From NCBI GenBank assembly GCA_019454045.1, contig SKCR01010150.1, positions 496,001 to 560,000 of the forward strand: a stretch of DNA of 64,000 nt. The letters run 5' to 3'. Source of the stretch: Zanthoxylum bungeanum. Its lineage: Eukaryota; Streptophyta; Magnoliopsida; Sapindales; Rutaceae. The notes beneath the pieces were generated by a model. That model was not told the DNA's origin. It ran no database searches and was given only the letters and a program-made list of their open reading frames with translations. Within the stretch, counting starts at the first letter, position 1, and each line of letters begins with the position of its first letter. Position numbers and translations under genes: made by a program. Positions 1-12,269 of the stretch are shown here, piece by piece.

Positions 1-316
1 AAACAAAATATATATTAGGAAAAAAAAATGAACATACAAATGCTGTATAGTCATGGCATTTTCCTCCAAATGAGTGACACAACCACACATCTCCTTTGAA
101 ATCATATGTATCAAGCATTAAGCCTCGAACTCCATTCTACAAATAAATAAATAAACAAATCATGAGATTTCAATTATTTTTTTGATTGAACAAACTTATA
201 AATAATGTATATTTAATCATACACTTAGCTGTTGAGTGACATTATCTTCCTGATTTGTGAAAGTGAATCGAGGGACTCCTGTGCGAGATGGCCAATGATC
301 AAGGCAAAATAATAAT
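1..316 (-). pseudogene. Broken tandem paralogue of the PI-PLC X-domain gene (two exons visible)
   Basis: Two stretches match exons 4 and 3 of the intact gene at 8.5-11 kb. The exon at 38-136 (99 bp, same length as its counterpart) encodes a peptide starting NGVRGLMLDTYDFKGDVWLC and includes the second catalytic His in CHSFGG. The exon remnant at 223 to about 316 encodes GVPRFTFTNQEDNVTQQLS and keeps the same AGT/GT donor position. Compared with the intact copy, exon 3 has lost one base just after the codon for the Ala in its AFAN stretch, which shifts the frame, and homology stops where a MITE begins at 317. The 5' exons (signal peptide, Cys-rich region) are absent to the right. The 3' exons would lie left of the window. 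Most likely a decayed tandem duplicate; the frameshift and the missing 5' end argue against function. Confidence 0.75.
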
Positions 317-500
317 GGGTCAAGCTAACTAGTGCTCTAAGGGCACTCTTTCAGAATTCATATTTGGAAAGTTTTCACATCACTTTTTTGGGAAATGTAT
401 AAAATTATCAAAACACTAATTATTTTTTCATTTTTCCCATAAAAACTTTCCAAAAATGGATCCTTAAGGAGTGTCCTTAGGGAACTTGTTAGCATTTCCC
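317..500. mobile_element. MITE, Mutator-like, 184 bp
   Basis: Both ends carry degenerate inverted repeats; read from the right end inwards they are GGGAAATGCTAACAAG then CCTAAGGACACTCC. The element is flanked by a perfect 9-bp repeat, aataataat, at 308-316 and 501-509. A 9-bp duplication fits Mutator-like elements, though the duplicated sequence is low-complexity. It sits in exon 3 of the PI-PLC paralogue remnant. A related left end occurs at 36415. Confidence 0.6.
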
Positions 501-593
501 AATAATAATAATAATAACAACAATAATAAGAATGTGCACGAAACGAGGGAAGCAATAAAGTTTGGGACAAGTCAATGAAAATATTAAGCAAAT

Positions 594-3370
594 TACTCCT
601 CCCCTCCCCTGACAAACACCCCCTCCCCCTCCACGTTGGGATTTTCCAAAAATACCCATCCCATAATAAAAAATATCCCCAATATATATACCTCCATTTG
701 CCAATATATATATATATATTAATTTAAATATATATATACTTATTTCATTTTTTAATTAATTTTGTTATAATTTAATTTTTTTTGGCTCATTATAAATATA
801 TATTATTTTTTACTTGTTTAATAAATATTACAAATTTCGTATTTATTCATTTAATTTTTTGATTCATTTTTAATTTAATTAATACTACTTATGTATTATA
901 AAAACATTCTGATGTGATCCTAGCAGCATAGATTGATTTCGTTTGTTTAGGCTTATTTATTATTTATTTTCATATATGGAACCAACGTGAATGTCTGTTT
1001 TTATTTTTTATTTTTTATTTTTTTTGTTTTGTAAAAAGATATATTATTGGTTAATTATCCATTACAATGAATAATGCCCCTTTAATAGGTGGCTAACCCT
1101 AATTCTACCAAAATATAATAAAACCCTAATAAAATACTTGAAAATTTCATCCATGGGCTTTTTAATTTAATTAATGTTCAGCCCAACACTTAAACAACAC
1201 ATAACTTAAAAAAATATAAAATATAAAAACGATAGGGATACATTGCGTCCTCATTTAGTCCATTAAGGAATCCGAATTGAACTTTGATGAAAACTTCAAA
1301 GTTGTAGATCTACGAGTTATCTTTTCAATGCAACTTGAATCACCAAAATCGGATATCGGACGAGAAAGTTGCGTCTACATACGAAGACTGCGTAAATCCC
1401 GCCACTACTAATGCACCATTCGGAAATAAAGCTCAAAATCAATCAAGGCAGCCCATGCACGTCCTAGACCCATTCCAATATTGCTTTAGACATAATAAAG
1501 CCTTCACATAATGTCTCATGCATGGACCAAACTCCAGAACCCAAGGAATCTTCCAAATCCACCAAAATGGCCCAAATACACCAATTTGACCAAACCATGC
1601 AATCAGCCACAACTTCAAGTTAACTGGGCCCAACAAACAGAGCTCATTCTGGATCACATCATTCTCCCTCTCTTGAAAAGGATTCGACCTCGAATCCGAA
1701 CCCGGGTCATAGATAAAAAGACATATGTGAAGGCTTTATTATGTCTAAAGCAATATGGAATGGGCTAGGACGTGCATGGGATGCCTTGATTGAGTTTTTG
1801 AGCTTTATTTCCGAATGGTGCATTAGTAGTGGCGGGATTTACGCAGTCTTCGTATGTTAGACGTAACTTTCTCGTCCGATGTCCGATTTTGGTGATTCAA
1901 GTTGCATTGAAAAGATAACTCGTAGATCTACAACTTTGAAGTTTTCATCAAAGTTCAATTCGGATTCCTTAATGGACTAAATGAGGACGCAATGTATCCC
2001 TATAGTTTTTATATTTTATATTTTTTTAAGTTATGGTTGTTGTTAAGTGTTGGGCTGAACATTAATTAAATTAAAAAGCCCATGGATGAAATTTTCAAGT
2101 ATTTTATTAGGGTTTTATTATATTTTGGTAGAATTAGGTTAGCCACCTATTTAAAGGGGCATTATTCATTGTAATGGATAATTAACCAATAATATATCTT
2201 TTTACAAAACAAAAAAAAAATTAAAAAAAATAAAAACAGACATTCACGTTGGTTCATATATGAAATAAATAATAAATAAGCCTAAACAAACGAAATCAAT
2301 CTATGCTGCTAGGATCACATCACATTCTCATGTATATTTGAAAAATATAATTTATAGGATTCGTAAAGTGGTGGTGAAAACATTCATCGTACGAAGCTAA
2401 AGAATGAGTCACTCGTTATATGATTCGTAATCAATTATGATACTCTTTTTAAAATATTTTTAAGCGTAACTTTTCATAATACATAAGTAGTATAAATAAA
2501 TTAAAAAAAATCACAAAAATTAAATGAATAAATGAACACAAAATAAATAACAATAACTATGAAATTTGTAATATTATTAAACAAAAATAATAATAAATAA
2601 ATAAATAAATAATAACAAAAAATAAAAATGATAAAATAAAAAATTTAATTAATAAAATAAGTATATATATGTTATTTTTAAATATTATATATGGGGCATC
2701 TTCTTATATAGCCTTTAAACTTTCTGTTCAATTGTGGACACTTGTTAACTCTTCATGGTGCCGACAGTTTTCCTTCTACGTGGCATTTTTCTGTGGTGCC
2801 GACAGTTTTGTAGGAATCTTTAATTTACACGCGTAGCTTTATGGTGGTCCACCACCTTGTCACTCAACTTTTCTCATGTATATTAGAAAAATATATATTT
2901 ATAGGATTCGTAAAGTGGTGGTGAAAACATTCATCGTACGAAGCTAAAGAATGAGTCACTCGTTATATGATTCGTAATCAATTATGATACTCTTTTTAAA
3001 ATATTTTTAAGCGTAACTTTTCATAATACATAAGTAGTATTAAATAAATTAAAAAAGAATCACAAAAATTAAATGAATAAATGAACACAAAATAAATAAC
3101 AATAACTATGAAATTTGTAATATTATTAAACAAATAATAATAATAAATAAATAAATAAATAATAACAAAAAATAAAAATGATAAAATAAAAAATTTAATT
3201 AATAAAATAAGTATATATATGTTATTTTTAAATTTTTATATATATGGGGATATATTTGATTTGTTGGGGAGGGAATTTTTGTAAAAAGAAGGGGTAAATT
3301 CGGAAATGTGCAATTTGACAGAGGAGGCTGTGACGCTGTGTCAGAGGGGGAAGAGTAACCCTCAAATATT
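594..3370. repeat. Outer foldback (inverted repeat) element with a duplicated right arm
   Basis: The left arm, about 594-903, is the reverse complement of about 2456-2700 and again of 3000-3370, including a G-rich end block (3245-3365 against 590-700). The right arm is present twice as direct repeats, 2326-2690 and 2868-3240, nearly identical over about 365 bp. Between them, 2700-2868 holds two copies of a short GGTGCCGACAG-containing unit. No coding capacity. The left arm is interrupted at about 903 by the inner element at 911-2321. Confidence 0.6.
911..2321. mobile_element. Inner foldback element with inverted repeats of about 600 bp
   Basis: Arms 911-1510 and 1724-2321 are near-perfect reverse complements beginning GATGTGATCCTAGCAGCATAG-like, separated by a spacer of about 213 bp (1511-1723). 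A 7-bp direct repeat, acattct, flanks the element at 904-910 and 2322-2328. Short open frames across the arms and spacer resemble no known protein. Joining the flanks restores a plausible continuous outer element, so this looks like a true insertion into the foldback around it. Superfamily is unclear: long terminal repeats suggest Mutator-like or foldback, but Mutator elements usually make 9-bp duplications. Confidence 0.7.
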
Positions 3371-4416
3371 AAATATATGATGTTAAAGGAGGGTTTATAT
3401 ACTTGAGATTGAGAGGTGAGGGTTCATTGTGCATCATGTACCGTGTTTTTTTTTTTTTTTTTTTTTTTAAAAAATTTAATTTTAATAATATATGAATATG
3501 ATTTTATTCAATATTTTATGAAAATCATGAATCGTCGCCATTAAAGATCATGAAATAAAAAGAAAATGTTTTACGGATTTGAGAACGGATTAAATTGTTA
3601 AACCCCGTTGTTATTTTTGTAGATTTATTTTAAAATGTTTTAGAATATATAAACAATCATTTTTCTATAAAAAATTATCATGTGAAGCTTCAAACACAAT
3701 CATCTTCATAATCATGCTTCGGAATTGTGGCTAGACAATATTTTTTATTTTTTTTAAAGGATAGAGTATATAGACAATTAGACAAAGCATGATTAATTAG
3801 ATATTGTAATATGATTCTTATTGTAAATGTGAATTTTAATGAGTTGTTATAAATTTTAAAATAAGGAGTTGCAAGCTTTGAACGTGGAGAGTTGTTACAA
3901 TTTTGAAAAAGGAGAGTTAGAATTTAATTTTGGAACCGCATCCCATATGGAAAAATTTAATACCAAATTTTTTTTTTATAAAGTGTTATATTGTGAAGTG
4001 GGTTTGGGTCTAAGGGATACCCATTTTTGTGGAAGGGTGAGGAGCTAGGCTAATGGTGGTTCACCACACGCGCGCGTGTCGTCGATCGGTGCAGATATAT
4101 ATCTATACTCCCGTAATACTCCAACCGCCTCATGAATCGGTTATTATTCCTATATATATATCCTTTTAGAGAAAATATTTTTCAAAAAAAAAAAAAGAAT
4201 TAATTTTTTTTTTATCATGAATGTTTTGAGTTAATTTTTAAACATGTTTTTTTTTTTTTTTATTTAATGCACGTTTTAAAAAAATTAAGTGCTCTAAACG
4301 TCAAAATTAAGTGCAAAACGTAAGAAATAAAGTGCAAATCGTTTTTATAATAATACAAACATTCAAAATTCGAGAGTAACGTTTTTCTTATTTTTTGCAT
4401 CAACTTGAGTTTCATC
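3371..4416. other. AT-rich non-coding stretch
   Basis: No coding region or recognisable element. It contains a poly-T run near 3447-3468, further T/A runs near 4183-4260, and a perfect 14-bp palindrome acacgcgcgcgtgt at 4066-4079 next to a CACC/GGTG mini-inverted repeat. Confidence 0.6.
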
Positions 4417-4818
4417 TAAGGGGGGCAGATAAGCCTGGGCCCGCCCGGGCTTTGGTCCTGTTCGGGGTAAAAAAAACTCGGGTTGGGTTTTATAATGAAA
4501 CCCGGCTCGAGTTCGGGCCCGAGCCGCCCGGGCCAAAATAAATAAATATATATATTAATATGTTTGTAGCATTTTATTGTTTGTAGCATTTAAATTGTTA
4601 ATTTATCAATGAAATTTGTGATTTATTTGTAAATTATATAGGATATAGTGTGAATATATTTTATATTTTATATTTTTAATTTGTAATTTTTTTTAAAAAA
4701 AATTCGGGCCACAAAAGCCATGGCCGGCCGGAAGATACCCGGGCCTGGGCTTTTTTGTTGACCGGGCTCAGGCCGGGATTGTCAAAGCCCGGCCCGGTCC
4801 GGCCCGTTGTCATGTATA
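4417..4818. mobile_element. hAT-like MITE, 402 bp, with GGGCC/CCGGG subterminal repeats
   Basis: A perfect 8-bp target duplication, gtttcatc, lies at 4409-4416 and 4819-4826. Ends are degenerate forms of TAGGGGTGGCA/TTGCCACCCCTA; the right end has several C-to-T changes as expected of methylated repeats. Both subterminal regions are dense in CGGGC/GCCCG. The AT-rich centre is nearly the same as in the element at 50386-50788, which is 403 bp long, so the two belong to one family. Confidence 0.8.
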
Positions 4819-4965
4819 GTTTCATCCCTTTTCTTGCATCAACTTTGCTTCTAGCCGAAAAAAGAAGAAGGAAAAAACGAGACTGAGAGCATACCAATCG
4901 ATATTTTCAACAAAATCCCCCAGCTAAATTTTCCCCCCTTTCTTGAGATTCCAAGCAAACAAAAA

Positions 4966-5145
4966 ATGGAGTGTGGGTGTGAGCATATCAAATTGGTCTT
5001 TTGTGCTCATCGACTAAGACAAAGATTTTCTGGGTTGTTTTATCCTGGAGACGTTGGGGCCGAACAACTGCAAGAACACTTCATGGGTAGAGTCGCGAAA
5101 CGTCTTAAAGAGAGCGATCTAATCAGCGACTCAACCCAATATTAA
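4966..5145 (+). CDS. Possible small ORF, 59 aa, unrecognised
   Basis: An ATG-initiated frame of 59 codons ends in TAA. It starts MECGCEHIKLVF and ends KESDLISDSTQY, with a mixed hydrophilic composition less biased than the random AT-rich frames nearby. It has no signal peptide, membrane segment or family motif that I recognise. It lies just right of a hAT-like MITE, with no clear TATA box or splice sites. It could be a small gene, a relic exon, or chance. Confidence 0.25.
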   Translation: MECGCEHIKLVFCAHRLRQRFSGLFYPGDVGAEQLQEHFMGRVAKRLKESDLISDSTQY

Positions 5146-6200
5146 ATTCGTTTTCGTGATGAACTGTAATATTATTCGGAAATTTACAAACTGTTTTCAA
5201 CAATTCTAATAATATACTTTTATTGCTTCTACAATTGATTTTGAGTTAAGTGGTTGACTTGTGAACCTTGACATTCTCAAATTTATTCGTAGCTTGTTTC
5301 GTGTTTAATTTGGAACTAAAGCTAAAATTTAATTATTAATAAATTAAAATAAAAATTATATTAATTGAATTATAAGGCTTTTTTGTTTGGTTTGAAATTG
5401 AATACCGATGTAGGCTTAAGCCCAATTTTCTTAAACAATTTTATTCACCAAGGAAACGTCCCTTTTACAAATTTAAAGGTTTGAACCCTAATGCTTGAAG
5501 CCATGTGAGTCATCAGGCTAAAAATTGGACTCAGACCCACATCGAGCCCAAAGCAAATACAGAAGCGTTTGAAAGTTTGCTAAACTTTATACACTTGAGC
5601 GGTGAACAAGTCCTCAACTTATGATTATGAAAGATCAAATCTTGAACTTCAAGAAAACTTGAAATTAAAGAACAATGATGTCTTCATGCAGTTACATTGT
5701 TTCACTAGTGTCAGTATTAAGTTTCATGCACAACTTCAGCTTCTGTTCAAGAAAATTTCATCCAATGCCTTTCTCACAATTACTTCCTTCACCTTTTACA
5801 CCCCAAAAAATAATTATTCATTTTTTTCTTTCTACCCTCCAAATTTGAGGTATATGGTTTCTTGATGTTCATGGCTTTGTATGAATACAATGTCCAAGCA
5901 GCTGTTATTTGCTTCAGAAAGGTTGGGACTCACATTCTCTTGTTTTCTTTACTGCATTACTTTCACAAACACACCATTTATTATTATAAACAGGTCAGAA
6001 AATACTTTTGATATGATTTTAAACACTTCTAAACGGACACTTACTCCATTAACATTGATATTACTAATAATAGAACATTCCACCTTTACCATTGGAAGAC
6101 TTGAAATCTCTCCTCGCGATAATGTTGAGAGTAAGATTTGAACAAAAAATCCTTGTACCTTCTAAGAAGTTTTACCACTTGAACCAATCCAGCACTAGCA
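5146..6200. other. Non-coding stretch between MITE and solo LTR
   Basis: Short open frames near 5600-6140 are low-complexity and match nothing I recognise. About 6120-6195 resembles the degenerate repeat family also seen at 26.6, 45 and 60.3 kb. Confidence 0.5.
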
Positions 6201-6205
6201 ATTAG

Positions 6206-8123
6206 TGTGAGACCTATCTCTTGAGTGGTTATTTTATTTGAAATTTAACTTACCCATTATCCTATCTCCCCTACCTTTTAATTTGCCCACTAACCACTAC
6301 TCCTAACATCACTTAACTCCTTTTATTATATAAATTAAAACTAACCCTAAGTGTTTCCTTTAGTGTGTGTGCTTGGTGTGAATCACTTAAGAGTGAGCAG
6401 TATATTGATTTTTCCAGAGACCAATGAGCAGTTAGAGAGAGAAACAGACCCGTAGAGGGAGAAAACACAAAACCAGAAGAGCGAGAAAGTGTGGGCAGAA
6501 GAGAGAAAGAGTTTTCGACGTCTTCCGGTTACATTTTCCGGCGAGTGACCACTCCAGAAGAATTCCCTCGACGAGACGAAGCCAACGCCGCTGGTCCGAT
6601 CACCTGAGTCCTATGCACACGCCCACATGCGCCACCCACGCACCGCCACATCGTCACTCCACGCGTCCCACACGCCACCGTGCGTGCACAACACCTCCCA
6701 GACCATAATCTTCCCCTTGTCGAGATACACGGGTTGGACACTTCATTTTCCCAAATCGGACATTTGGTTGTCGCAAAATGAGCCAAAAATGAGAGTTAAC
6801 ATCGTTCGATCGTTCATCGGTAACCACCGAGCATCCGCCATTACCACCAGCATTGTTGTGATCCTTGTGAAGTGTACTGACTGTTGAAACGTTATATTTT
6901 ACAGTTTTAGGGTGTAAATGTAATATTTTGAGAGTTTTGGACTTATTCGTAAATTTGCATGTTTAGGGATACAATTACGTAACTGAGACTCATATGACTA
7001 AATTGATAATATTTGAGAGTATTGGAGTTAAATTACAAATTTGAAAAGTTTAGGGATAAAATCGTAATTTTAGTGAAATATAGGGACTTGATCGTAATTT
7101 TACATTTTTTTTTTTTTTTTTTTCCAGATTTTAGTGAAGACATATAAATATAGAGAGTTTTTCGTGGATTAAGGTAAGTACAAAGCACGATAATTCCCTT
7201 AACATAAATGTTTGTTGATTGATGTTTGATATAAGAGCTTATGTAATATAGTATAATATATTTACACATATATGTTTGGAAATTATATTGAGAAATTGAT
7301 GGCATGAGAACATAAATTGCGAAAACAAACTTTGGGTATAATTGTATATTTTCACTATGAATCGAGGTATTTGAATATTCTGTGAGTGAGATGAGAATGA
7401 CGGATGAATGAGATGATGTGTGTGGTATTGGATGTTGTGTGTTATATTTATTATGCTGCCGGATTTAGTATAATAGTGGTCGGAGATACGAGGTTATGCG
7501 AGTTTAGCAGATGCGTATGGTTCAATCCTCCTATTGCACATTTATGCGATGTTATATGGTGGGAAACCTTGAGAGGTGAGATATTGATACTCTCAATGGT
7601 TTCAATCTATTATTATATCGAATTCGGCTAGCAAATCTTGTTTGATTGAGATGTTGTGTTGTGAGTATGTTTCGTCTTTGATAGCCCTGATATAATAATT
7701 GTTGTTTTCAAATATTGCTTATTATATATATATACATATTTTATTGGTGAGCTCATGTTGAGAGTATGAGTGTTTTTACTTACTGAGCTCTTTAAGCTCA
7801 CCCCCCATTTCCCAAACATCCCAGGTAGTTCGCCAGCGCAACAGTAACAGATCAGTACCAGGATTTGACTCGTTTACCACAACCGTCTGTTGGGTTGGTC
7901 CAAACATTTCTTTTGGCTTTTGAGATAAGAGATTTAGGACAAGTTTCATGTTTTCACATACTTTTGATGTAAACATTATTTGAGGTTTATTGAATTGTAT
8001 TTTGCGGGATATTATTTTTCTTTGCAAATTTGATACGATTGCATGACATGTAGGTGCTCGAGTTGAAATAGTTCGCGGACCCCTTTCTAGGGTTGGACCC
8101 GCTCTATGGAGGGGGTCGTGACA
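6206..8123 (+). mobile_element. Solo LTR, about 1.9 kb, Gypsy-like
   Basis: It begins TGTGAGACC and ends GGTCGTGACA (imperfect inverted ends, TG...CA) and is flanked by a 5-bp duplication, attag, at 6201-6205 and 8124-8128. A TATA-like TATATAAAT lies near 6328, followed by a GA-rich leader. The 3' part has the 'ttactgagctcttt...ctcacccccc' block and terminal 'gggtcgtgaca' commonly seen in plant Ty3/Gypsy LTRs. No internal gag-pol is present, so it is a solo LTR left by LTR-LTR recombination. Open frames inside it look non-coding. Confidence 0.7.
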
Positions 8124-8128
8124 ATTAG

Positions 8129-8536
8129 TGTCACTTAATTAAGCTTCCCATTATATATAATGTATTTGAGCATTATTGATGCTGCTGCTCCTACTTTTTC
8201 TCCTGGTGATGCATTTAAAGATCATGAAAGAAAATTGTCTGTGTAGATAGGGCATATGAAACCTATGGGATTTTGCATCAAATTATGTGTGCGCTATCAG
8301 TGTCTGTGTTCTTTTCAAGTACTTTATATAGGATTTTATTGTGATTTCATCAACAGAATATTTTCAAATATTGCTTGTAAAATCTTTTTTTCTAACAAAA
8401 AAAATTAACCATGCCAAGCACTTGATATCATATTAGTGACAACCTTATTGTAAAGCATGGAAATTTATAAGAATTTGATGAAGCTATAGCTTTTACTGAT
8501 ACTTGAACCTGAATTATGTTCTCATTGTGCTCATTC
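8129..8536. other. 3' flank of the PI-PLC X-domain gene
   Basis: AT-rich sequence downstream (on the minus strand) of the stop codon at 8537-8539. It probably includes the 3' UTR. No other feature seen. Confidence 0.5.
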
Positions 8537-10976
8537 TTAATTTGAAGTGCAGGCTCCTGAAGTTGATCCAGGCTGCAAGCAAGCATAAAAACAGTCTCAA
8601 AAAATGGTGACCAAATTGCTTTTAGATGATCATCAAGTTAATTTTAATAAATGATTTAATGCTCAGTGCTCACCACACAAGCATGAACATCATCACACCC
8701 ACACAAGAGCTTCCCATTTAGAGTATCAGCAGCTTGAAATGAGCCGCCTCCTTCACTCCTCTGCATGAGCAATTGATACCCAGTAAATCAATTATCAAAG
8801 ATCAAAGATCAACAATATAAATTAAGGGGGAGGGCACAAATTGTCATTCATTACCTTGTAGTAATCAACAGCAACAAAGTTAGCCCACCTGTTGCCAGCA
8901 GCACTATAGCAAGTGTGAAGCATGTTAATAAGGTCCCCTGAGTTATGTGCACATGTGGTTTGCTTGATTGGCAGAGACTCAAAATAATTCACCAACACCA
9001 ATGATTTAGTCTTGTCTTCAAGGGGTGGTGATTCTGCCCTGTTAGGGCAACTCCCAGCATGCATTCCACCATTTCCATCTATAAACAAAATGTTAATTAG
9101 AGTCCAACACAGTTGAGTCGACATGACATTTACTATAGTTTGGCTCTGATATCATTTGTTTGAGGGTTCGTTATAATATTAAGCTACTAACCTCGAAGGC
9201 CTTTTTTGATTGGGCGTCTAAATATCCTAGGCTTGACTCCTGATTAAATCTCTATATGCTTTAAGAAGGCTTCGAATTGAAATTTATGATAATATAAAAT
9301 TGGTTTAGAAGTTTCTTACACTGATTTTCAACCATGTAGCTCCATTGATAAGCAATTCCTTCACTTGCTTCTTTAGATCTGTTTGAAGTAAACACAAGTA
9401 GCCTTTGGTTATTAGCAACCATGTCACTAACTAAAGGCCAATCTTCACCATTTTTGGGCATTTTTGAAACTGGAAACCAATATTTCATCAATCCAGCATC
9501 AGTGAAGACCTTTGTCAATCCATTTGGAGCTGCAACATAATCTTCTAGAATCAATGTCACAATTTCTCCTGGATTTGCTGTCATGAATGCTTCAATCTCT
9601 TTCAATGTATCTATTGCTGGTTCCTACTAGATAGATAATACATGTTTTTATAATTAAAACATTTTAATAGACCATTAGAGAAATTAAAATTCTGAAATTT
9701 GAAAGATACCTAAACTAAATAAAAGTCTTTTCGGCTACATGGATCATTTAACGTTATTATGCCATATCCACAATCATTGTCTTATTAAACTCAGTAAAAT
9801 ATAGATATTTCTTTATAGTTTATGTACTCAATCATTGACATATGTCAATACTATTTGCTCTCATTTTCTCATCGGAAATCAGAAGTCTTTTTTTTTTTTT
9901 TTTTTAACCGGGAATTATAAGTCTGCATAGAAATTTAAAAGATACCAATAACAGGGGAAAAAAACTTACAAATGCAGTAAAGTCATAGCAATTCCCTCCA
10001 AATGAGTGGCATAACCACACGTCTCCTTTGAAATCATATGTATCAAGCATAAATCCTCGAACTCCATTCTACAATTATATATATATATATGTTTCAATTA
10101 TTATTTTGGGGTTCATTTGTTCGATTAGAAAAATCTTATTAAAAAACAAAATAACAACTAAGAAATAAACAAAAATTTACAAAACCATAATTATAATCTC
10201 ACACTTAGCTGTTTTGCTACAGTGTTTTCTTGATTTGTAGCTGTGGCTCGAGGAACTCCTGTGTGAGATGGCTCATTCTCATTGGCAAATGCATTGTGTG
10301 TTGTCAGGAATGCATACTTATTGAAAGGCAGAGAATTATTCTATCCAAACCAAAAAAAAAAAAAAAAAAACAAGAGAGAAAAAAGCAAAATCATTGTCAA
10401 ATTTATTTATAAATTTTTCTTTCTTCGCCTATACTTAGATGTTCTATTTCTGCATATGTATTTAAATTATAATATCCTTTTAGGACTACGGTAGGTTTTG
10501 ACAATTGACGTAAAATTTATCGAATTTTTATGACAGTAGTAATTTTGTGTTGTGTGAATGTTATATTTATGTCTATTTCTTTTGGCTCGAAGAAAGGCAT
10601 ATAAACATTTGTTCCTGAGAAATTACAATTGAACAAAGAACAGAAATTGAATTACTAACCAGGAGCTTGAATTGGTCAGAAACAGTTGATCTTACACATC
10701 TTGAACCTGAGAATCCTTGTGGGCAAGAGAAACAGTAAAGCCCTGCCTCGCAATCGCCGTCCGATGAGCATGACTCAAGCAGCTAAACATATGTATAAAA
10801 TTTATAAACATTGAAACTTAATTAACCAAGATTGAATATACGTATATAAAGTGAAATAAATAAAAAAAAAAAGATCAGACACAAACCCTGCACTGTCCAT
10901 TGGAGCAAGCTGCAGAAGTTACTGTAATAAAAGCTGAAACTATGATGATCAAAATCAAGTTTTGTGAAGGACCCAT
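8537..10976 (-). CDS. PI-PLC X-domain-containing protein, secreted, 366 aa, 8 exons
   Basis: Exons on the minus strand: 10887-10976, 10660-10782, 10203-10340, 9970-10068, 9320-9623, 8855-9078, 8674-8760, 8537-8572; all splice sites are GT-AG and frame continues throughout. The N-terminus MGPSQNLILIIIVSAF is a signal peptide, followed by a Cys-rich segment (SNGQCRLLESC, CEAGLYCFSC). The X-domain catalytic histidines are His86 (TTHNAF) and about His138 (LCHSFGG), with LDTYDFKGDVW between them and NQYGNGGMHAGSC later. The plant family is related to bacterial PI-PLC, acts outside the cell or at its surface, and its substrate is not well established; the Y domain of classical PLC is absent. TATA-like sequence lies near 11035-11046. 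The protein ends SGACTSN with no hydrophobic GPI-type tail, unlike some relatives. A tandem broken copy lies at 1-316. Confidence 0.9.
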
Positions 10977-12219
10977 TTTTGTAAAAGTGCTACAAGATGA
11001 AGAGGGTATGATTTAAAATAGGACTGAAATTTTGATTATATAAATATTTATCGGCTGAGAAATCTAAAGAATATTCATTTGAACTTCAATGAGAAACCAA
11101 GAGAAGACAAAAAGAATTGTAAATGTGAACATAAAAAAGCAACAAAATGGGAACAAGACAAAATATAAAAATTGATTTCTATCTATCACCATTAAAGACC
11201 ATTCATTCATCGTAAGTGAAAAGTTATGTAATTATTCATAAATGTAGTTCATGAGACATTGAAAGTCAAGGTCTTGACTTCAATTCTTCTGTGTGTTATA
11301 GATGTTTGTTTTGACCATGGAGTCAGTTGTTCATCTACTTCCTAATAACTTCCCCCCTCTCTCTTTTTATGAATGTTTTGGGATTATAAGATTTTATTTT
11401 AATTTTTAAAGAAAAATATATAATTTTTCCAATCACATATATATAAAATTATTGTTTTATCCTGTCAGAATTGCATTTAATAAAAAAAAATGATAAACAA
11501 ACTAAACGGTGATAGAATGATGATTAAAAATAATCACAAAATAATAGTATTTTGTTGTTAACAAAAATAATTTCAATATAAAATAGTAATATTTTGTGAC
11601 TAGTTTAAATACAATTCTATCACATTTTAATACACATATTATTATTCCATTTAATATTCTGGTTCTGCCTATGCATTCTGCCCAAGCAACATAGCAATGC
11701 TAATATTAATGTTGTATTAATCCAATAATAATCCCACCAATATATGATTTTGCTTAATTCCTTTATTTTTTTTTATAATTTATTAAAAGCTAATTACCAA
11801 CCTGTATTTACTCAAATATATCAAAAGTAAAATCAGGAGAAAATCCTTTATTTACACAAATATTAACTATCATTGAAACAACTAGGATTAATTAATGGGA
11901 TAAATTACATAATCAACATTAATAGTCTTAGTTAATTACAGCTATGAGAAAGAATAACCACTATAGTTTCATCTCTAAATTCGTAATCAACATTTGTAGG
12001 AGGAGAGATGGATTGTATGGGTCGTCTATATAATATAAATACAAAAGTTTGGACTCACAAGTTACTTCTGCAAATTACAGGTACTATTTGGATATTAGCC
12101 AAAAAAAATTACAAAGAACCGAGTGATCGGTCCGGTTCACATATTTAGTCAGGCCAACAAGAACCGTACGTAAGCCGCTCCAAAAGCTTCTAACAGGTGG
12201 CGTAAAACGACTGATAGAA
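10977..12219. other. Divergent intergenic region between PI-PLC and CDKA
   Basis: Contains the PI-PLC promoter (TATA-like sequence near 11035-11046 on the minus strand) and, on the right, the upstream region of CDKA. AT-rich; no coding region or clear transposon seen. Confidence 0.5.
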
Positions 12220-12269
12220 ATGATTTCTTACAAGTCCGTCAAAAAAAAAAATCCCAACCTACTCTCTCA

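Noticed and set aside
1439..1768. Two overlapping open frames on opposite strands
   Set aside because: They span the arms and spacer of the inner foldback element and resemble no protein.
5602..6141. Two forward frames of about 86 codons
   Set aside because: Low-complexity Phe/Ser/Thr-rich composition typical of AT-rich non-coding DNA; no domain or splice context.
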